Below are positions 10,438 to 21,242 of a stretch of DNA of 64,000 nucleotides, piece after piece. The first letter of the stretch is position 1. Every line of letters begins with the position of its first letter. This DNA is from Allantophomopsis cytisporea (lineage: Eukaryota > Ascomycota > Leotiomycetes > Phacidiales > Phacidiaceae): the NCBI GenBank assembly GCA_024752435.1, contig CP103026.1, positions 1,116,001-1,180,000 on the forward strand, written 5' to 3'. The notes under the pieces are model-generated. The model ran no database searches and had not been told where the DNA came from. It worked only from the letters and a program-made list of their open reading frames with translations. The translations under genes were made by a program, and so were the position numbers.

Positions 10438-11433
10438 CTACCAGGTAGTCTTCTCAGCACCCTCAGCAGCCCAGTCTTGGTTACCGGTCTGGACAGGAGC
10501 AGAAGCAGCAGCCCAGTCAGCACCATCAGCCTCCCAGCTGGCACCGGCAGCGGCACCGGCGGTAGCACCAGCAGCAGCAAAAGCACCAGCAGAAGCACCG
10601 GAAACCTCCCAGTCAGCGTTGGCAGCGAAGCCAGAGTCAATAGCGGCAGCACCGACCTCATCGGCACCTGGAGCCTTGGCCTCCTCGACGGCAGCCTCCT
10701 TGTTCTCCTCGGCCTCTGGGTCGCGGTAGAAGTAGAGATCGACCATGGTGTCCCACTCGGTCTCGCGGCTAGCAATGGTACCTCTCAAACGGAGGACCTC
10801 ACGGGCGAGCATCCACCAGACAAGACCGATGGAGTGACGACCTTTGTTGTTGGTTGGGATGGCAACGTCAACGAACTCGGTTGGAGAGTCAGTGTCGCAA
10901 AGAGCGATGACTGGGATGTTGACGTAGGAAGCCTCCTTGATGGCCTGGGCATCGGTTCTTGGGTCGGTGACGATGATAAGGCGTGGCTCCTTGAAGGAAC
11001 GGGTGATGTAGTTGGTGAAGTTACCTGGGGTGAAGCGACCAGCAATTGGGGAAGCACCGGTGTGGTGGGCGAACTTCAAAACAGCACGCTGTCCGTATGG
11101 ACGGGCAGAGATGACACAGACATCAGCTGGGTTGTCGATGGCTGCGATGATACGAGCAGCGAGAACGATCTTCTCCCTGTAAACGCGCGATAGTCAGCAC
11201 ACACGCCTCTTTTCGCAACAGTTTGATTTTCCTGTGCTTCTCGAATTTCAGAGCAAATCGTACCAGGTCTTGCCGATGTTAATAACGTTGATACCATCTG
11301 GTCTGGTCTTCCAGAGGTATGGCTCCATGTGAACCTGGAGGTTCTTGGATCCGAGGTGGCACTGAGCTGCAAGGAGCATCTCAATGTCCTGGGAGGTAGC
11401 ATTGAAGACTGGTGGGAGCTGGGATGGTGCCAT
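10438..11433 (-). CDS. RPS0: 40S ribosomal protein S0 (uS2)
   Basis: Two exons, 11433..11264 and 11176..10438, give 302 aa around an 87-bp intron (GTACGA donor, TTTACAG acceptor). The protein starts with the uS2/laminin-receptor signature region (DIEMLLAAQCHLGSKN), has VWWMLAREVLRLRG near residue 190, and reads RFTPGNFTNYITRSFKEPRL in the conserved core. The C-terminal 90 residues are Ala/Gly/Glu-rich with repeated DW motifs, ending in EKTTW, as in fungal S0. It is needed for 40S subunit maturation and sits in the head/body junction of the small subunit. Codon use is strongly biased to C-ending codons, as expected for a highly expressed gene. It is divergent from the mitochondrial uS15m gene 351 bp away. 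Confidence 0.96.
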
Positions 11434-11784
11434 CTTTGCGATTTGACTTGTTGTCGGAGGTCAAATTGGTCGTGAAGGAGCTGTTGTCGGCGATGGGTTG
11501 GAGAGATCACAAGAAAGTTCGCGCCGAAATTCACGAAAATTGTAGGGCTAGATTCGTGCGTGGGGCTAAGCGAGGGCCTTAGATATATGGCCTTGATAAG
11601 ATCTCTTGAGGATCGGAATATCACATGATTGCTCAATGTGGGAAGATTTAATGGCCTTGTATTCCAGGCAATAGGAGCCAGTCTACACTTTTGTGTACTA
11701 GCGGCACATGTCCGGCTGGACATATCGAGAAATCTCAAGATTACAGTAGAGGCGGACAATTGATCGTGTCCAAACAAGCATATC
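11434..11784. promoter_or_regulatory. Divergent promoter region RPS0 / uS15m
   Basis: The 351 bp separate two divergent start codons, one for cytosolic and one for mitochondrial small-subunit proteins. The arrangement allows shared regulation of the two ribosomal genes. No specific operator is recognised by eye. Confidence 0.5.
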
Positions 11785-12791
11785 ATGCCTCCTCGGATAC
11801 CACTCTTCACCCGTTTGGGACAACCAAGCTGTGTGTATTTTATCGTCCTGACTTACTTGTACTGTCACTAATTGAGATTTGTCTAGTATGCTTGCGTCCT
11901 GCAGTACCATCAACACAGGTAGCATGTTCTCTACCAATTACATCCATTGCTCAAAAGTCATCCTCAACACGCAGACATCGTGATCCTTGGGCCGAAGCAC
12001 AGGCACGACAACGCAAGGCGGTGAATGTTGAGAGACGGACTGTACTGCGTCAGCAAAGGCAAGAGGCCCTGGGAGATCCAGTTCGAGGCATTAGCACACC
12101 GTTTGTCGAATCTTTCGATACTGTCGAAACCTCTGATATTACGGTCGACCCATCCCTGTCCGCGAACCCTGATGTCAAAACAGCATCCTCACCACCGCTG
12201 AATCATTTTCTGACACCTGCTGACCTCGAACGGTCGCTTCAACATTCCTACATTCTTTCCCAACCTATCATTGCGACCAAGAGAGACGCATTGGATCCCT
12301 TGAAGGAGGAAGAAGATATCAAGAAACATGCAGAGGGACATGCACGTGCTGCTGAAGCTGTTTCCCGCATTGTCAGCTTGGCAAACGGCAGTTCCAAGGA
12401 CAGGACGAGAGCAAACATCCAGAGATGTATTGCAGTGTTTGGAAGACACAAGACAGATTCGACATTGAAGCCACGATTACCATCACTTGTGCAAGCAGGG
12501 CCTGATGCCACCCCACCAGCAGAGAAGACTCCACGAGCTGGTCCAGATACTGGAAGTTCGGAGGTTCAGATAGCTATTTTGACCGCCAAAATTAGGGTCC
12601 TTACAAAGCATATGGAGGGCAAAATGCACAATGACAAGGTCAATAAGAGAAACCTAAGGCTACTTGTCCACAGAAGGCAGAAGCATTTGGCATATCTGAG
12701 AAAGAGAGAGCGAGGAGGTGAGCGATTCCAGAACGTGGTTGAAAAGCTGGGACTCACTGAAGGAACTTGGAGGGGTGAGATTACCTTATAG
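11785..12791 (+). CDS. MRPS28: Mitochondrial small-subunit ribosomal protein uS15m (Mrps28-like)
   Basis: Two exons, 11785..11830 and 11887..12791, give 316 aa. The intron is 56 bp, has a CACTAAT branch site and TCTAG acceptor, and joins in phase to give QPSLCLRPA. The first residues (MPPRIPLFTRLGQPS) and the following Arg/Ser-rich stretch look like a mitochondrial targeting peptide. The uS15 domain occupies roughly residues 225-310: DTGSSEVQIAILTAKI, LTKHMEGKMHNDKVNKR, LLVHRRQKHLAYLRK. In the family this domain binds the 15S rRNA central domain. The long N-terminal region between presequence and domain is normal for fungal mitochondrial homologues. The same frame is open upstream of 11785, but its residues there do not resemble a presequence and the ATG lies in another frame, which supports the intron model. 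Confidence 0.88.
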
Positions 12792-12977
12792 GGATATTAG
12801 TTGTAAACATTGTACAATAGGGCTGGCAGTGTACGAATGAATTGAATACATGGATTGCAAAAGTCATCAATTTAAGAAGTCCCGCTCTTTTTGCGCCTAA
12901 ATGATATAAAGTACAAAACAACAGCAACAAGCTGGCAATTGCCAGTTTTTAACAGCAAAGTACTTATCTGAAGTCGT

Positions 12978-14230
12978 TTAGAATACACTGATATAGTTTC
13001 CGATTCGCTCCTTTTGGTTCTGAGCTATGCATTCTGCAATCCATGTGATGTTGCGAATTTCCTGAAAGTGGTGTTAATACTACTTCTCTTGTTGAGACAC
13101 AATGTACTTACCTGCTCTCTAAGCTTCACCCAAGCATACACAATGGCGTATGTGAACTGTCTCGTGAATGCCGACTTGGAGATTTCCATTTCCTTCTGGT
13201 AGAACATGTCTTCCAAGCTCTTCCCATCGCCACCACTACCACCACTCATGTTCCCGGCACCACCAAGACCTGCACTTGAGCCCATCCCACTTGCATCGAA
13301 GTAAGATTTGTAGTCATTAACCCCCTCTACTGCTATTCTGACTCCTTCAAGATCATCAGCTCTTGAGAGCATAAGTGATCCTTCCGGGTAGAGTCTGCCA
13401 AATGCTGGATACAACTTCTTACGCTCAGTCTTCGACAACTCAGTACCAAAAGAATTAAGTGTGATATTGATTGCTCGTCTATCAGCCTCGAATTCTAAGA
13501 TTTCCGACATAACCTCGCTGGTTGGGGTGTTTGCCATATCAGGATCCGTATTGACAAAGTTGTGGAAGTCCTCAAGGTAGTTTTTGTAGAGCGTGTTGCG
13601 AACGATTTCAATGTTTAATTCATCGAGATCTTGGTGGCTCAAGCTTCCTTTAAAATACGGAGCAAGTGGTGTTTCGATCAAGACACTATTGTAGAGCTCT
13701 TCGATATTCGTAGCAACGCAGAGGACTGGCATGGTTTCAAACCAGCCAAGAGGATGACAACGCTCCAAAAGGTCTCTGGTATCGCGTTCGTGCAAGGTTC
13801 CAGTGATGAGAAGAGCGACGTTATCGATCATATACCCATAGGTAAGATAGTCCATGAATCTTGCAAGTGAGCCGGTAGCATTTGCGCGGAGGTATCGAAA
13901 CTCGGAGATCAATTTGTCGGTGGTCTTGGAGGCGAGAGTCGATGTGGAAGGGTTTGGTGGGAGGGAGGACAGAAAATCACCATAAGCAGGGCCAAGCTGC
14001 AGCTTGAGATCTAGATAACAGTAAGTATGAATTCCAAAGGAGTCAAGACAACCTACCATCAATGGTCTCGCACTGTGTCAAGTTACTGTAGTTCTGTCCA
14101 GTCAAAAGGCTGTTTCGATAGCCACGGACAATACCCTCAATGTAACTATCGAGTCGTTAATATGCGTACATTTGAAACATGAAATGATGCACACAGACCC
14201 ATTGTTAACGTTGAAAAAGAGGCCTTCCAT
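12978..14230 (-). CDS. VMA6: V-type proton ATPase subunit d
   Basis: Four exons, 14230..14199, 14145..14057, 14010..13112 and 13061..12978, give 367 aa. The introns are 53, 46 and 50 bp and all have GT-AG borders. The joined N-terminus reads MEGLFFNVNNGYIEGIVRGY, followed by LTQCETIDDLKLQLGP and FLSSLPPNPSTSTLA. The last exon encodes the conserved end from EIRNITWIAECIAQ to the final YISVF. These are diagnostic for the d subunit of the vacuolar ATPase V0 sector, which couples the central stalk to the proteolipid ring and acidifies the vacuole and endomembranes. Residues around 285-305 contain a Gly/Ser-rich insertion (SAGLGGAGNMSGGSGG) that is longer than in yeast. It converges with uS15m, with stop codons only about 190 bp apart. 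Confidence 0.95.
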
Positions 14231-14826
14231 CTTGACAGTGTTGACAAAGTTGTTCTAGGACAAATGCTGAGAGGAAGCTATCGTGATTGTCGTCGTAACT
14301 GACCTCATGGTTGGAGCTCATCGGATCTCTGCCTGACGAGATACTGTGTACCTACCTATATTAAGGCCTGAACTTACTACCTCAAAAGATAAGGCACCCG
14401 CATACATTAGGTATTCAGACGCCTACCTGACCTACCCATACTTAGGAGCAGAAGTCGATTTTCTTTGTATGAAAGCTGGTCCAGAAACCGCATGAATGTT
14501 GAGAGATATCATATGCTACATTTAAATCAAAATAACATGAATTACCTGGCCTTGATCAAGAGAATACAACTTTACATTCGTGGTTGGTACGAGGAGTGTG
14601 AACAGGCTAATTCTAAATAAATATTCGTGGCTCCTGCTGGTCCAGGTTGAGGATGACAGCGGTACTTATAAAGACCTTACATATAAGGCCACGAATTTGG
14701 AAACTTTCGTAGCGCACCTTCCACAACTTTTCGCTTCGTATTTTTCGAAAGCGCGAAACAATTTTGGCAACCACGAGTCGCTCCTCCCACATACGACGAT
14801 AAATTACACGACAGCAAAGAAACATC
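14231..14826. promoter_or_regulatory. Divergent promoter region VMA6 / NOP58
   Basis: About 600 bp separate the two divergent starts. TACCTACC-type runs occur at 14349-14440. No operator or small RNA gene could be assigned. Confidence 0.45.
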
Positions 14827-16724
14827 ATGTCGTTGTTCATTCTTCAGGAGACCTCCTCTGGGTGAGCACTCGCAACCATATACACCATAAAATGCGAACA
14901 TTCACTAACTGAAAAAAAAGTTACGCTCTGTTTAAGAGTAAGAGCAAGCTCTTAAAAAGCGACGATGTCGCGGCGCAGACAGAGACTGCTGAGGGCGTTT
15001 GCAGCCTGTAAGTGCTATTGGAACCATTGTAATATTCCTCTGCTACGAGAACTGACCGTGTTCACTATTTAAGGATGAAGCTCAAGTCTTTCGCAAAATT
15101 CGACAGTGCCGCCATGGCTTTGGAGGAAGTTGCATCGCTGGTCGAAGGAAAAGTCACTCCAATGCTTTCCACTCTCCTCGACTCAATTAAGGACGAAAAG
15201 AAGGCATCCTTGGCTGTTGCCGACCCAAAGCTTGGTCAGGCAATCAACAAGCTTCCTGGTCTCACCCTCACTCTCGTCTCCGATTCTTCTACCAACGACC
15301 TTTTCCGTGCTGTTCGCGACCATCTCCCATCTCTTATTCCAGGTCTTCTCCCAGAGAACATTGCAACCATGTCTCTCGGTCTCGCTCATTCCCTTTCTCG
15401 ACACAAGCTTAAGTTCTCTCCAGACAAGGTGGATACTATGATTGTCCAAGCCATCGCACTTCTCGACGATCTTGACAAGGAACTCAACACATATGCTATG
15501 CGTGTTAAGGAGTGGTACGGATGGCATTTCCCTGAGATGGCCAAGATCATCAACGACAACCTTGCTTATGCCCGAGTTATCCTCAAGATGGGTATGCGAA
15601 CCAGTGCTTCCACCGCTGACCTTACCGATATTCTTCCAGAAGAAATCGAAGCTGCTGTTAAGGCTGCCGCCGAAGTCAGTATGGGTACCGAGATCACCGA
15701 TGAGGATTTGGAGAACATCAAGCTTCTTGCCGAGCAAGTTGCTGGTTTCACTGAGTACAGACAACAACTTTCCAGCTATCTTAGCGCTCGTATGCAAGCA
15801 ATTGCACCAAACTTGACCGAGCTTGTTGGAGAGCTTGTTGGCGCACGGTTGATTGCCCATGCTGGTTCGCTCATGAACCTCGCCAAGAGCCCTGCCAGTA
15901 CCATTCAAATCCTTGGTGCCGAGAAGGCCCTTTTCCGCGCATTGAAGACCAAGCACGATACACCAAAGTATGGTCTCATCTACCATGCATCTCTTGTTGG
16001 CCAGGCCACTGGAAAGAACAAGGGTAAGATTGCCCGTATGCTCGCTGCTAAGGCCGCTATCGGTCTCCGTGTCGACGCTCTTTCGGACTGGAGTGCGCAG
16101 GGTGAGGGTAAGGGTGATGACATTGATGAGGAAGAGAGATCAGCACTGGGTGTGACTTCCCGTGCTAAACTTGAGCGTACTCTTAGAGCTCTTGAGGGCA
16201 AGCCACTTCTTCCAAGAGGTGTTGCTGTTGGACCAAACGGCAAGGCCGTTGATGCTCCAGGAAAGTGGGAGGTCAAGGAGGCAAGAAAGTACAATGCTGA
16301 CGCTGATGGTGTCGCCACCGATGCTCCTGCTGCTACTGAGCCCGCCATGAAGGCGAAGAAGTCGAAGAAGGCTGTAAAGGAGGCCTCTGAGTCAGAGGAT
16401 GAGTCTGATTCCGATGAAGAGATGGCTGATGTAGATGCACCAAAGTCCAACGGCAAGAAATCCAAGAAGGAGTCTGATGAGGACAAGTATGCCAAGCTCG
16501 CTGAGGCGGCAGGCATCAGCCTTTCAAAGTACATGCGCAAGTTGGAGCGTGGCGAGATCAAATTTAACGAGGATGGTTCCCCAATCGTTGTTAGCAAGAA
16601 GGATCTCAAGAAGCAAAAGAAGGAGGCAGAGAAAGCGGCAGCTGGCGGTGATGGAAAGAAGAGAAAGAGAGATGAGGATGCGGATAAGGCGGAAAAGAAG
16701 AAGAAGAAGAAGAGCAAGGCTTGA
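14827..16724 (+). CDS. NOP58: Nucleolar protein Nop58, box C/D snoRNP core
   Basis: Three exons, 14827..14861, 14921..15007 and 15074..16724, give 590 aa. The short first exons encode MSLFILQETSSG and YALFKSKSKLL, matching the Nop5 N-terminal domain. Later segments are SLGLAHSLSRHKLKFSPDKVD, the coiled coil at about 150-230, and the highly conserved Nop domain with IAPNLTELVGELVGARLI and SPASTIQILGAEKALFRAL. From about residue 420 the tail is acidic then Lys-rich (KKRKRDED, KKKKKKSKA), as in yeast Nop58. With Nop56, fibrillarin and Snu13 it directs 2'-O-methylation of rRNA in the nucleolus. Intron 1 has a CACTAACT branch site. Both introns are too short to host a snoRNA. Length and sequence leave no real alternative. 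Confidence 0.97.
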
Positions 16725-17054
16725 GATGTTTCTTCTTCGGTTTGCTTTTCTGTACCATAATGCTGTCTAGGTGTCGCTCTGGGTATCATGGTTGTTCATA
16801 TCAGTGGCGTTTGGGAGGGTTTCAGGACAAAGAGTTTTCTGCTTTCGACAAAATTTCTATCATATATTTCGCAAAATTGCAATGTTTTGCTCAAGACTGG
16901 TTGTTCGTTGCCCCAACTCGCAAATGTGACTACTATCTACCAAGAGTCTCATGAGTCCTGCAGTCTTACCCTCCCCCTCTCCCCAACCCCCTGAGAGACA
17001 CGAACTAAACACTAAATTATGACAAAAAACCCTGGGTATCGTCTGTTAGAGCAA
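16725..17054. other. Convergent intergenic NOP58 / unknown gene
   Basis: This 330-bp stretch should hold the two 3' untranslated regions. No terminator-like or coding signal was recognised. Confidence 0.5.
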
Positions 17055-17666
17055 TTAATTGATTTGCACCTCAAAGAGCTCCCCAGCCATCCTTTTCACA
17101 TCCACATCATCCACATTTGCCAATGCCTTCTTGATTTCGTCCAGCATCTCGGTTTTCAAACCTTCCCTTCTTCTGCTGTAGATATCAATGCCAGCCGGAG
17201 TGAACAAAGTCTTTGCGAAATATGTAACAGCCCACTCTTCGGAGTTGAGAGAATTGAGCTGATTCGCATTTGTGTCCTGTGCAGCTTCCTGAACATCACT
17301 ATATCCTAGGATTTGCCAATGGCTACTCGCGATCTTCAACCAGCCTTTGCCTCGCCAGTTCCAAGTTGCATCTGGAGCTGGGGTATCAACGCCGGTAACT
17401 GTCTTGAGCTTTTCTGACTTTAAGGGTTGATATTCAACTGTATCATCGAGACAGATTTGACCAGAAGCATTTGGTGGGAGCTGTGTATATGTGATCTTGA
17501 CATTTCGATTCCTACGCCACATAGGGAGAGTAGAGTGCGTCACATGCCAGGTTCCCTCAATCCATGTGATTGGCGGTGGTATAAACGCTTGCGGTGTATT
17601 CTCACCTGCATCTGTAGCATTGGTGCTGTTGGGAGCTCGAAGATGAACTGTAGCCCCTGTCATCAT
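17055..17666 (-). CDS. Conserved fungal protein of unknown function (calycin-like?)
   Basis: A single-exon frame of 203 aa from the first in-frame ATG at 17666. The frame is open further upstream to beyond 17729 but only with non-ATG codons, so the start could also come from an unseen upstream exon. A Trp-rich, beta-strand-like pattern (TWIEGTWHVTHSTLPMW, VKITYTQLPP, WNWRGKGWL, SSHWQILGYS) suggests a small lipocalin/calycin-like barrel. It is followed by a helical C-terminus (REGLKTEMLDEIKKAL). There is no signal peptide or membrane segment. The layout recalls a family of uncharacterised ascomycete proteins of similar size, but I cannot name a function. The barrel idea is inference from strand spacing only. 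Confidence 0.7.
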   Translation of the reverse strand: MMTGATVHLRAPNSTNATDAGENTPQAFIPPPITWIEGTWHVTHSTLPMWRRNRNVKITYTQLPPNASGQICLDDTVEYQPLKSEKLKTVTGVDTPAPDATWNWRGKGWLKIASSHWQILGYSDVQEAAQDTNANQLNSLNSEEWAVTYFAKTLFTPAGIDIYSRRREGLKTEMLDEIKKALANVDDVDVKRMAGELFEVQIN

Positions 17667-18604
17667 GTCTGATCGGAAAGAGCTCTCGTAAAGCGGGAGT
17701 GTGTCGTTGAAACTCGATGAATTATCCAATTGGGTAATGAGAAAGAAAGTTGATACGGCTTTACAGTGTAAAGTGTGTAAAGGCGACGATGAGTTTGTCG
17801 GTTTTGAGTGAGTAGAATAGAAGACGTGCTGGTGTGAAGGAAGCTATTTTGATGAAAAAGCTGCCAAATTCCCATTCGCTTCTATGGTGAGAGGTTATGG
17901 CTTGTAGATCTCAAGGCAGAGAGAAAGGGCGTACCTACCTATCTAGCAGGGCAGCCACTCACTTATGGCACAGGTTGATGAAAATGGTCATACTCACCGT
18001 CCGTTTCCCATATACGTAGTAATTATGTGCTAGAAGCTGTCTATTAACTTTCGACGCGTCTTCAAATAGTTTGTGTTGATTGAAATTTGTTTCCCCTCCA
18101 TATCTGTCAATAAATATGTATGGAATGGTAAAGTAAGGTACATAACTCACCTAGGTACCTGCACCCCGTGTAGATATTGCAGCTTTGCAAGGCTGAGAAG
18201 TTGTCAGTGATCGCCCGCCGCACGAACCATGTAAGGTGGGTAGGTAAGGTACTGTACAATAACAACAGCTCGGGAATCTTACTTATTCGTAACTTATCGT
18301 GCATACATAGGTATGGTCCTCGGTCCCATTCACAAGTCGAACGAGACTCACTGCCAAAGCTACCTAGTGAATAAAAAACACCTCAAATTACCAACCCATT
18401 ATGCGAAGATAGCTGTGGTTGATTGTAATTGCTATAAATACTTGCGAAGAAACTTTTGTTTCCGCATCTTCACAGTTCTCCCGGAGTTCTTCATTGAAAC
18501 CTTACGTCGCGATAACATTCTCTATCGGCGAGGCTTTATCTTTCTTCTACTTCTCCACTTCTTTATTCTATTTTCCTGGTTTGAAATCCAGACCACCAAC
18601 ACTA
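17667..18604. other. Divergent intergenic region between two unknown genes
   Basis: The region holds both promoters. A CACCTAGGTACCT block lies at 18148-18160 and TACCTACCTATCTAG near 17933. Open frames are short, and none is convincing. Confidence 0.5.
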
Positions 18605-19261
18605 ATGGATCCTTCTTATGCTGATTCGGACGAAGAGGCTGACGCAATGGCCGCAGCAATGGGCTTTTCGTCCTTTGGAACGCAAGGACCTCCGAAGAAG
18701 CGCAAATTCAATCCGAATACCGACGCACTGGTGGATCTCGAAGGGCTCCAAGCTTTGGATCGAGGAGGGAAAAGGGGACAAGGAAGTGGGGGAAATACAA
18801 TTCCTCTGGGAAAGCAGCGAATAATAGGCGAGAAGCAACGTGTGAACAACGAGGACGAAGTCGATATGAAAGAAGACGAGGAGGAGACCGAACCAGCATA
18901 TATTGATACAAGCCAACCAGCCCCTTCATCTGAGCAGGAGGCTATGCAGCAAAAGATCGACGCCATCTTAGCAGACCTCGATCAAGATGCGGATAACACT
19001 GAGCACATTGGAGACGTACGACAAAATTACCATCACAGTCAGCATCAGTTGCCTCAGCGCCCATCATCTGCAACGGCAGGTAATGCGACTAACAAGCAAA
19101 GACCTAGAGAGCAGAGACAAAGAAACGAGCTGTGGTATGTGGGGTACTTTGATGTAAATTTCATACAAAACCCTTGGGCAAGATTGGAGAAAGAGAATGG
19201 ACTGCAACCGAAGGGGGAATGGCCAGAGAACGTTGCTCAACAACATAGCTCAAACGCTTGA
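18605..19261 (+). CDS. Conserved acidic/basic nuclear-type protein, unknown function
   Basis: A single exon of 218 aa. The frame is open upstream, but the ATG at 18605 (MDPSYADSDEEADAMAAAM) fits a fungal start. The N-terminus has an MGFSSFG motif followed by PPKKRKFNP, a likely nuclear localisation signal. MGFxxF motifs are seen in some spliceosomal proteins such as SNRNP27, but the similarity is short. The middle is acidic and disordered (EDEVDMKEDEEETEPAY). Near the C-terminus, WYVGYFDVNFIQNPWARLEK looks like a conserved aromatic linear motif in an otherwise unstructured protein. A role in RNA processing would fit, but I do not recognise the protein and assign none. Confidence 0.7.
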   Translation: MDPSYADSDEEADAMAAAMGFSSFGTQGPPKKRKFNPNTDALVDLEGLQALDRGGKRGQGSGGNTIPLGKQRIIGEKQRVNNEDEVDMKEDEEETEPAYIDTSQPAPSSEQEAMQQKIDAILADLDQDADNTEHIGDVRQNYHHSQHQLPQRPSSATAGNATNKQRPREQRQRNELWYVGYFDVNFIQNPWARLEKENGLQPKGEWPENVAQQHSSNA

Positions 19262-19580
19262 TGTTTATATCTGCGTTGACCAGATACACTCGAAACTGGC
19301 TTTGTTCCACATGGTGCTGTTCCGCATACTATGGTTTTGCACATTTGCATTCAATATTTTTCGGTTGCTTACAGCTTCCGAATATATCATGAATCACGCA
19401 AATTCTGACTGAGTCAGGCCAGCATTGTTTCATACATCATCATCTGCAATAGACATGATGATTTTTGATGCAGTGTGCTCAGACAGTATGGTTCTTTGTC
19501 TGGGAGGCTCTACTATGCGTTGTAGTAGAAAACTTGGGACTATTTGATGTTTTGATTGATTACTATCAGATCGTAGTTTA
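19262..19580. other. Convergent intergenic
   Basis: This 319-bp 3'-end region lies between two convergent genes. Nothing else is seen. Confidence 0.5.
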
Positions 19581-20642
19581 CTACTTGTGGTGCCTACGTC
19601 TTCGATCATTTTCTTCATGCCGATCTCTGCTCCTGTTTCTATGAGAACGTCTGCTGCTCCGATCATGGTTCCTCTTTTTGTCATGATGTCTATGCTCTTG
19701 AGCAGATCTATCATTCTCTTTCACGCCCATGCCAGAGAGAGCCGAATCTTTAAGGTGTTCTTTCTCATGCCGTCGCTTTTTTGTCTTCCGGGTATTCTCT
19801 GCCTCAACCATACTTTCCAACTCCTTATTCCTTTCTTCTTGCCACTTCCTTCGTTCTCGTTCGACCTGTCTAACTTTCGATGCTCCTTGTCTCATCGCTG
19901 CGAGGGGATCATTGTTTATGATCCGTGCCACTTGTCTTTCTTTACGTGTAGGATCTTCATTACCCCAAACATCTTTGGATGGCACTTCCTCAACCACAGC
20001 GTGGCTTTTCGAATACCATGGTTTCTCCAGTCCTTGCTTAAAACCAGCAGCATTGGAAAAGCGCATAGTATATTGATCCTCGTATTCCTTCTTCCTCTTG
20101 GCAGTCTCCTTTTCAGCTTCGGGGTTCTTTGCTACGTCCCTCCGACCACGTTCCTGAGGGAAGAGGTTGATATGCCCAGAATCGTCCGTCAGTGGTGCGT
20201 CCGAGGTAGGGTTTCGGAGCATAATTTGCTGATCGTCATTATTCGATTTCTGTAAGCCTTCAGTAGCAATACGGCACTCAAATTCCGTGTCATCTTCCCC
20301 AGCCAATTTTCGGCGTTTGCGTCCTCGAGTGTGATCTTGATGTCCTTCGTCGTGTCGCTTCTCTATGTCCAGAGCTGGCGGTGTCAAGCATCGTGCTGGG
20401 ACTTCGCCCCGTAGAAGTTGTAACCTTCTCTCGGCATCTACTTCTTGCATGCGCTCCTCCTCGGCTTCCTCTGCTGCTTTCACCCTGGCCTCATCGCGCC
20501 GTACTTTCTCCACATTATCCTGATTGTAGACGTTCCACGACTTCTTGCCTAGTAAGTGCCTGAAATCCGCATTAGGAATCGATACAAACATGTGTTTCGA
20601 AATAAAGGATAGAAATTCACTTAGATTCACTTACAAAGGCAT
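19581..20642 (-). CDS. CIR N-terminal-domain protein, LENG1-like
   Basis: Two exons, 20642..20635 and 20559..19581, give 328 aa. The first exon has only 8 nt (ATGCCTTT). Joining across a GTAAGT...TTTCAG intron of 75 bp gives MPLHLLGKKSWNVYN, which matches the start expected for the CIR_N domain (KKSWNVYN then NVEKVRRDEA). A coiled, charged stretch follows (residues 20-55). Then come an EKPWYS motif near residue 195, a KRKKEYEDQYTMRF segment and an Arg/His-rich tail (RRSHRNRSRDRH) resembling an RS-like domain. Metazoan LENG1 and the related Cwc25 share the N-terminal domain and are linked to the spliceosome. This sequence is closer to LENG1, because Cwc25 has KKSWHPHT. A nuclear role in RNA processing is inference. 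Confidence 0.8.
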
Positions 20643-21242
20643 AATTTGAAATCTGAACTCGTTTCCGCCGAGATGCGCATATGTTGTACCGTCAAGGCTG
20701 AAAGAAGTCCGAGGCGCTGATCAGCGGGAAGGCTATCACCATGCGCAGCGGCCGCAATGCCGACATAGAACCCTGCGACCAGATGCAGCGAACCGTGATC
20801 CCCGGGCACCGACGATGGTAATACTTGCCCGAAACCCATCTGTGACAGCCAAAGAATTGTAGAAGTACACCATTTCCACGATATCTTCATCTTGTTCAGA
20901 TGTTTTATGTTTTGAAAGATTCTTGTGCATCTTAGAAATTACGAAAGGGGTACCAGCAGCACACCCGTTAATATAGAGTCCTTCAGCTATTACTCTAGTC
21001 TAGGCAGAGCTCAGAGTCAGGACACTTCATAAGGACACTTTGAGTTGTCTCTTTGGATCTATCAGCATCTGTGAGTCACCCTCGCGGTTTTATTATATGT
21101 CACTTACATAAAGAGAACAGATACCACGGACAGAAGCGCTCGACCTCACCTTAATCCGACGTCATTGCTACGGCTGTCTTACTTAACCTCTCCACCCCCG
21201 AACTCCGTATGCCCAAACGACAGCAAACATCACAAGCTGAAC
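20643..21242. other. Divergent intergenic LENG1-like gene / SEC18
   Basis: The part nearest the LENG1-like gene (20650-20930) is more GC-rich than other intergenic DNA and has two overlapping long frames on the minus strand without a recognisable product. It may be the 5' untranslated region. The rest is the SEC18 promoter. Confidence 0.5.

Noticed and set aside
10477..11193. 238-codon plus-strand frame
   Set aside because: It is the antisense shadow of RPS0, whose biased codons keep the opposite strand open.
14862..15073. Intron-encoded box C/D snoRNA in NOP58
   Set aside because: The introns are 59 and 66 bp, too short, and no paired C and D boxes were seen.
15183..15986. 267-codon minus-strand frame
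   Set aside because: Antisense shadow of the NOP58 main exon.
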